From the NCBI GenBank assembly GCA_028687435.1, contig JAQUAF010000040.1, forward strand, positions 1-53,391: a stretch of 53,391 bases of DNA, in the 5' to 3' direction. The notes beneath the pieces are model-generated. The model was not told the DNA's origin. It worked only from the letters and a program-made list of their open reading frames with translations, and did not search any database. This document shows positions 50,060 to 53,391 of this stretch, one piece after another. A program made the position numbers and the translations under genes. Within the stretch, counting starts at the first letter, position 1, and the number at the start of each line of letters is the position of its first letter. The stretch comes from Verrucomicrobiia bacterium (GTDB lineage Bacteria > Verrucomicrobiota > Verrucomicrobiia > JABWAM01).

Positions 50060-51454
50060 ATGCGCCTTACCGTCAAATATCATGATCAGATCGTTGGCCA
50101 GCTTCGCGAATACGATCAGCGCATTCTTTTTTCATATGACCAGGGGTGGATAACGCGCGGGCTGGAACTCTCCCCCATCCAAATGCCGGGCCGCGCAGGC
50201 ATTTTCGAAAATTTAAATTCCGAAATGCTCAATTTGCCCGGTTTGTTCTTTGACAGTCTTCCGGATGCCTGGGGCCTTCATGTCATGCGGAAACATTTTG
50301 CCCAACAAGGGATTCCGGAATCCAGCCTGACGCCATTGACTTTGCTTGCCTATTTGCACACACGCCCCATGGGCGCCCTCACCTATCATCTTGAGGATGT
50401 GATGACCAGGGAAAAACCGCTTAAAAAACAACTCGATTTGGCGATTCTTACCGCCGAAGCGGAGAATGTTTTATCCAATGTGGAAGCGCATTTAAGCGCT
50501 CAATTTGACAGGATTTCCACTTCCGCCGGCGGCGCCCGTCCCAAGATTCTGGTTGCCATCCGGGGCGGGGAAATGGCGCCGGGCTGCGGCGTGATTCCGG
50601 AAGGGTTTGACGCATGGCTCATCAAATTGGCGGCCGCCATTCCCCAGGGAGTCCAGGTTGAATGGTCTCCGTCTGATCTTCATCGCATGGAATATGGATA
50701 TTCGTTGATGGCCAAAGCCGCAGGCATTCCCATGCCTCCCACCCGGCTCATAATGGATTCAAAGGGGCGCGCCCATTTTGCGGTCCGCCGTTTTGACCGC
50801 CAAACCGGAGAGGGTGAAAACCAAAAGATCCATTTGCAGTCATTTGCCGGCCTATCCCATTCCCTCAAGCATTCCGATTACTCCGGGCTTTTTCGCGCAA
50901 CGGCCAGGCTGACAAGGGACTATCAGCAAATTTGCGATTTATTCAAACGCGCTGCTTTCAATGTGGCGGCCATCAACTGCGATGACCATGCGCGCAACTT
51001 TTCCTTTTTAATGGATGACAAGGGAAACTGGACCCTTTCACCTGCATACGATTTGACTTTCAGTCCGTGCGGGAACCCCAAGTTTCACAGTATGACCATG
51101 AATGGGAACATCGAGCCGAAACTTGAAAACCTGATCCGATTGGCCGGAGCCCATTCGTTGGAAAAGAAGCATGTGAGGGAAATTCTTGATCACGTCAAGT
51201 CCGCGGTGAACCGCTGGCCTGAATTTGCCGGTGAAGCTTCGCTTTCCCAAGCCAACACTCACCTTGTTCAAAACGCCATTCGCGACCATGGCATGCCGGC
51301 TCTTATGGGGGCAACCGGGCGCGCAGCGCAAGTGAACATCCCCCTCCCCCCTCCCCCTCCAATTTTGGGTGAATCGGCGGAGAGGTCCCCTGAGCATCGG
51401 GCAGGGCCAGCCTTTAAATCAAGCGATCCCCTACCGGGGCTTGGGTGGCGGTGA
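50060..51454 (+). CDS. HipA-like toxin kinase
   Basis: A 464-residue HipA-type Ser/Thr kinase. The N-terminal subdomain has LPGLFFDSLPDAWG (59-72). The phosphate-binding loop region is ISTSAGGARPKILV (152-165), equivalent to the autophosphorylation loop of HipA. FAVRRFDR lies at 240-247, the catalytic loop at NCDDHARNFSF (306-316) and the Mg-binding SPAYDL at 327-332. E. coli HipA phosphorylates glutamyl-tRNA synthetase; the target here is unknown. The last about 50 residues (Pro-rich PLPPPPP and after) have no family counterpart, and a stop in another frame lies nearby, so the tail may be read-through of a lost stop. Family clear. Confidence 0.88.
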   Translation: MRLTVKYHDQIVGQLREYDQRILFSYDQGWITRGLELSPIQMPGRAGIFENLNSEMLNLPGLFFDSLPDAWGLHVMRKHFAQQGIPESSLTPLTLLAYLHTRPMGALTYHLEDVMTREKPLKKQLDLAILTAEAENVLSNVEAHLSAQFDRISTSAGGARPKILVAIRGGEMAPGCGVIPEGFDAWLIKLAAAIPQGVQVEWSPSDLHRMEYGYSLMAKAAGIPMPPTRLIMDSKGRAHFAVRRFDRQTGEGENQKIHLQSFAGLSHSLKHSDYSGLFRATARLTRDYQQICDLFKRAAFNVAAINCDDHARNFSFLMDDKGNWTLSPAYDLTFSPCGNPKFHSMTMNGNIEPKLENLIRLAGAHSLEKKHVREILDHVKSAVNRWPEFAGEASLSQANTHLVQNAIRDHGMPALMGATGRAAQVNIPLPPPPPILGESAERSPEHRAGPAFKSSDPLPGLGWR

Positions 51455-51628
51455 GAGGTTGAAGGGTTGGTTGGGGCATTGGGGGAATGGAATCACTTAT
51501 TATATAATTTCAATTTCTTGGAGACCACCACGCCGACACATTCTCATCAATATTACTTTTTACTGTATTAATTCTGGCGATTTTCATGTGATCGTCAAAA
51601 ACTTTAAACCCAGTTTTCGGATATTGCC
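51455..51628. other. Intergenic, composition switch
   Basis: From about 51490 the sequence becomes markedly AT-rich and stays so through the next gene. No hairpin or repeat recognised. Confidence 0.45.
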
Positions 51629-52861
51629 ATGTATACAACAAAGATAATGAAATATCTAATGCTAGTGCTTTTTGGTTTTCTTATGGCATTAGGTTTTGCT
51701 GAACTTGCCGTTCGAGTTCTTTTTCCACATCCGCGTTACCCTGAATTTATGGTACCTGACATGAATACTGGAAACATTCAGAAACCTGGATCCCGATGCC
51801 GTGCCACTAATATGTTTGGTGAATACGACACATTTATAGAAATTAACAGTGAGGGTTTTAGGGATAAGGATTATATCGTTGACAAGAAACAATGTGCTTA
51901 TCGTATTGCATTCCTTGGAGACTCGTTTACCTTTGCTGAACAGGTTGATGAATGTAATTGTTTTGTTAGGATTGTTGAAACACTGCTAAATCGGTCAATG
52001 AAAAAGACAAAGGTTGAGTGTATGAACTTCGGGATTGGCGGTTGGGATACTTATCAAGAAGTTCTCTGTTATGAATATTACATAAAGAAATATCATCCTG
52101 ATTTAGTCGTCTTGGTTATGTATCCTCAAAATGATGTACCAGGAAATGTCTTTTATAAAAACGATTTAAGATCTGCCAGACCTCATTTTCGTTTGATTGA
52201 AGGTAAACTTTCTAAGATTCCTGGCAACCGTGAACAAATGGAGATCTCTTATAAAGATAATGCAAGACGCTTTACAAATGTTTCGTGGTATCAATATTCT
52301 CATCTTTATAATAAATTCAGGATATTTATGTGGAAGATTAGACAGATATGTAAAAACTCCAAAATCTCAAAACAGATACATGAGCAAGGTGAAGACTTTA
52401 TCAAATCGAATACTATATGGGAATTGCCCATACATGGGCAATACCGTTATTATTCTGGTGACGGAATGGATTCCTGGACTCTGGAGGCTGATATGGTCAC
52501 CTATTTGCTGCTTGGAAAATTATCAGAAATGGTTGGTGCCGATGGAGCAAAGCTTTGTGTTGTCCTGTTGCCAAGTTTCGAAAACCTTTGGCCAGAAAAG
52601 TGGCCTGAGCGCATAAAATCTATGCCTGGCATGGAAATGTGTGAAATGTCTTTTTCCCGTCCATTTGATCGGTTGTCGTCTTGTTTTAGTAAATTAAATA
52701 TTCCATTTCTTGATTTGAGGGCTGCTTTACGAAAAGTTGATTCTGAAAAGTCCATCTTTTTTAAAATGGATGCACATTATAACCGACGCGGACAACAGGC
52801 TGTTGGTGATGAAATATTTAAGTGGCTTGTTAATGATATTGATATGGTCGCGCCTCAATGA
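51629..52861 (+). CDS. AT-rich SGNH/GDSL-like hydrolase, membrane-anchored
   Basis: A 410-residue protein with an N-terminal membrane anchor or signal (about 7-31), followed by an SGNH hydrolase domain. Block I is FLGDSFTFAEQ with S99. Then come MNFGIGGWDTYQE (block II-like Gly), MYPQNDV (block III-like Asn) and D381-A-H383-YNRRGQQ at the end, giving a Ser/Asp/His triad. Such proteins often act on acyl or acetyl groups of exopolysaccharides. Codon use is strongly A/T-ending compared with all other genes here, which points to recent transfer. ATGs at 51629 and 51647 are both possible. Confidence 0.8.
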   Translation: MYTTKIMKYLMLVLFGFLMALGFAELAVRVLFPHPRYPEFMVPDMNTGNIQKPGSRCRATNMFGEYDTFIEINSEGFRDKDYIVDKKQCAYRIAFLGDSFTFAEQVDECNCFVRIVETLLNRSMKKTKVECMNFGIGGWDTYQEVLCYEYYIKKYHPDLVVLVMYPQNDVPGNVFYKNDLRSARPHFRLIEGKLSKIPGNREQMEISYKDNARRFTNVSWYQYSHLYNKFRIFMWKIRQICKNSKISKQIHEQGEDFIKSNTIWELPIHGQYRYYSGDGMDSWTLEADMVTYLLLGKLSEMVGADGAKLCVVLLPSFENLWPEKWPERIKSMPGMEMCEMSFSRPFDRLSSCFSKLNIPFLDLRAALRKVDSEKSIFFKMDAHYNRRGQQAVGDEIFKWLVNDIDMVAPQ

Positions 52862-53028
52862 CGTGAGGGTATGCCGATGCGAGGCAACAGACCGTTGCGG
52901 GCGATGGCTTACTCCATGGACTGGCGCCTTGTGGTGGCGGGAGTTGAAAAGATAAAAGAGACGGCAAACCAACAGAAGGCGGATGCCAGCCATTTTTCAA
53001 TATGTTTTTATCTTCCCATTCTGCCGTC

Positions 53029-53048
53029 ATTCCCGCAGATGCGGGAAT
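53029..53048. repeat. REP-like hairpin ATTCCCGC / GCGGGAAT
   Basis: A perfect 8-bp stem with loop AGAT, in the context GTCATTCCCGC...GCGGGAATCCAG. Same class as the hairpins at 20293 and 23804. Confidence 0.75.
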
Positions 53049-53131
53049 CCAGACTCCCCCCTTGAACGCCATACGTTCTGCGGGACTTTGGGGATAACTC
53101 GGCGAGGCAAAAGCGGGCAATCCCTGAAAAA

Positions 53132-53241
53132 TTATCATTTTTGTAATGGATGGAATTTTTCAACCGCTTCCAATCAAGGGTGTTGCAAAAGTCAACAGGA
53201 TATCCCTGTCGGGAATAGACGGTTTTTTACAAAAATGATAA
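53132..53241. repeat. 15-bp perfect inverted repeat pair
   Basis: TTATCATTTTTGTAA (53132-53146) and TTACAAAAATGATAA (53227-53241) bracket about 80 bp with no gene. This may be a small element or operator pair for the gene starting at the window end. Confidence 0.6.
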
Positions 53242-53373
53242 AAATAACTTGTGCTATATATTAGAAATCAAGTGATAATTATTTTATTAAAAAATGCAGA
53301 AAAAGGTTGCGAATTTTTTTGATGTGGTCTAAATGGCTTTCCTGCAATTGAAATATCAATAAGAAGGCATCCC

Positions 53374-53391
53374 ATGAAAAATCGTTTGGTT
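53374..53391 (+). CDS. Start of a gene cut by the window edge
   Basis: ATGAAAAATCGTTTGGTT at the very end is preceded by AAGAAGG six bases upstream. Only six codons (MKNRLV) are visible, so no function can be given. Confidence 0.4.

Larger units (their letters stand above)
52862..53373. other. Intergenic, repeats only
   Basis: About 510 bp without a supported gene. It holds a GC-rich stretch (about 52865-52985), the REP-like hairpin at 53029-53048, an inverted repeat pair (53132, 53227) and an AT-rich, promoter-like end (CTATATATTAG at about 53254-53264). Open frames here are translations of the repeats. Confidence 0.5.

Noticed and set aside
51300..51454. Frameshift in the HipA-like gene
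   Set aside because: The kinase core is intact up to about residue 410; only the last about 50 residues are atypical, which fits stop loss better than a frameshift in the core.
52830..53138. 102-codon minus-strand frame
   Set aside because: It contains the translation of the REP-like repeat (VWIPASAGMTAEW), a well-known false ORF.

Overview
The window looks like a chromosome segment from a PVC-superphylum bacterium (Verrucomicrobiota / Kiritimatiellota / Lentisphaerota type). The assignment rests on three pseudopilin-like proteins with the C-terminal H-X9-DG motif, multidomain LamG + CBM9-like + GH123/DUF4091 enzymes, UroD-like and Gfo/Idh/MocA proteins in glycan loci, a GntR-LacI-type hybrid regulator, and intergenic DNA full of short repeats. 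It is inference, because no rRNA or marker gene is present.

Layout. 0.1-2.8 kb: a membrane-anchored Ser/Thr kinase overlapping head-to-head with hemC. 3.1-14.2 kb (minus strand): a glycan locus read in the order GntR-LacI-type regulator, GH42-like enzyme, CBM9-like protein, pseudopilin, GH36-like enzyme, UroD-like methyltransferase, SGNH hydrolase, CBM9-like protein. 14.2-14.9 kb: a repeat-rich intergenic region. 14.9-18.5 kb: housekeeping genes (6-phosphogluconolactonase, FtsB/DivIC-like, YajQ, PyrF, family-4 uracil-DNA glycosylase). 18.7-23.7 kb (minus): an IclR regulator, an unrecognised 823-residue protein and an L-arabinose-isomerase-like enzyme. 23.9-28.5 kb (minus): a sugar-phosphate isomerase-like TIM barrel, two beta-propellers and a Gfo/Idh/MocA oxidoreductase. 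29-49 kb (minus): a large polysaccharide or glycoconjugate utilisation region with two paralogous copies each of a LamG-CBM9-GH123 enzyme, a clan GH-A/CBM9 enzyme and a pseudopilin, plus a GH89-like enzyme, a PHP-domain protein and an NHL propeller. 49.3-51.5 kb (plus): an IS256 remnant beside a HipBA-type toxin-antitoxin pair. 51.6-52.9 kb: a visibly AT-rich SGNH gene, probably acquired.

How it works together. Exported enzymes with LamG and CBM9-like domains would bind and cut an amino-sugar- or galactose-containing glycan. Cytoplasmic isomerase, epimerase and oxidoreductase proteins would process the released sugars. The pseudopilins may form a surface assembly linked to the exported enzymes, but this is speculative.

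The strongest new regulatory signal is a near-identical promoter with a 16-bp perfect palindrome (ATTATAACGTTATAAT) just downstream of the -10 box. It lies upstream of two separate minus-strand operons, at about 28.85 and 41.08 kb, and defines a candidate shared regulon whose regulator is not evident in the window. The second notable theme is the density of dispersed repeat families: GC-rich hairpins, 7- and 9-base periodic repeats and inverted-repeat elements.
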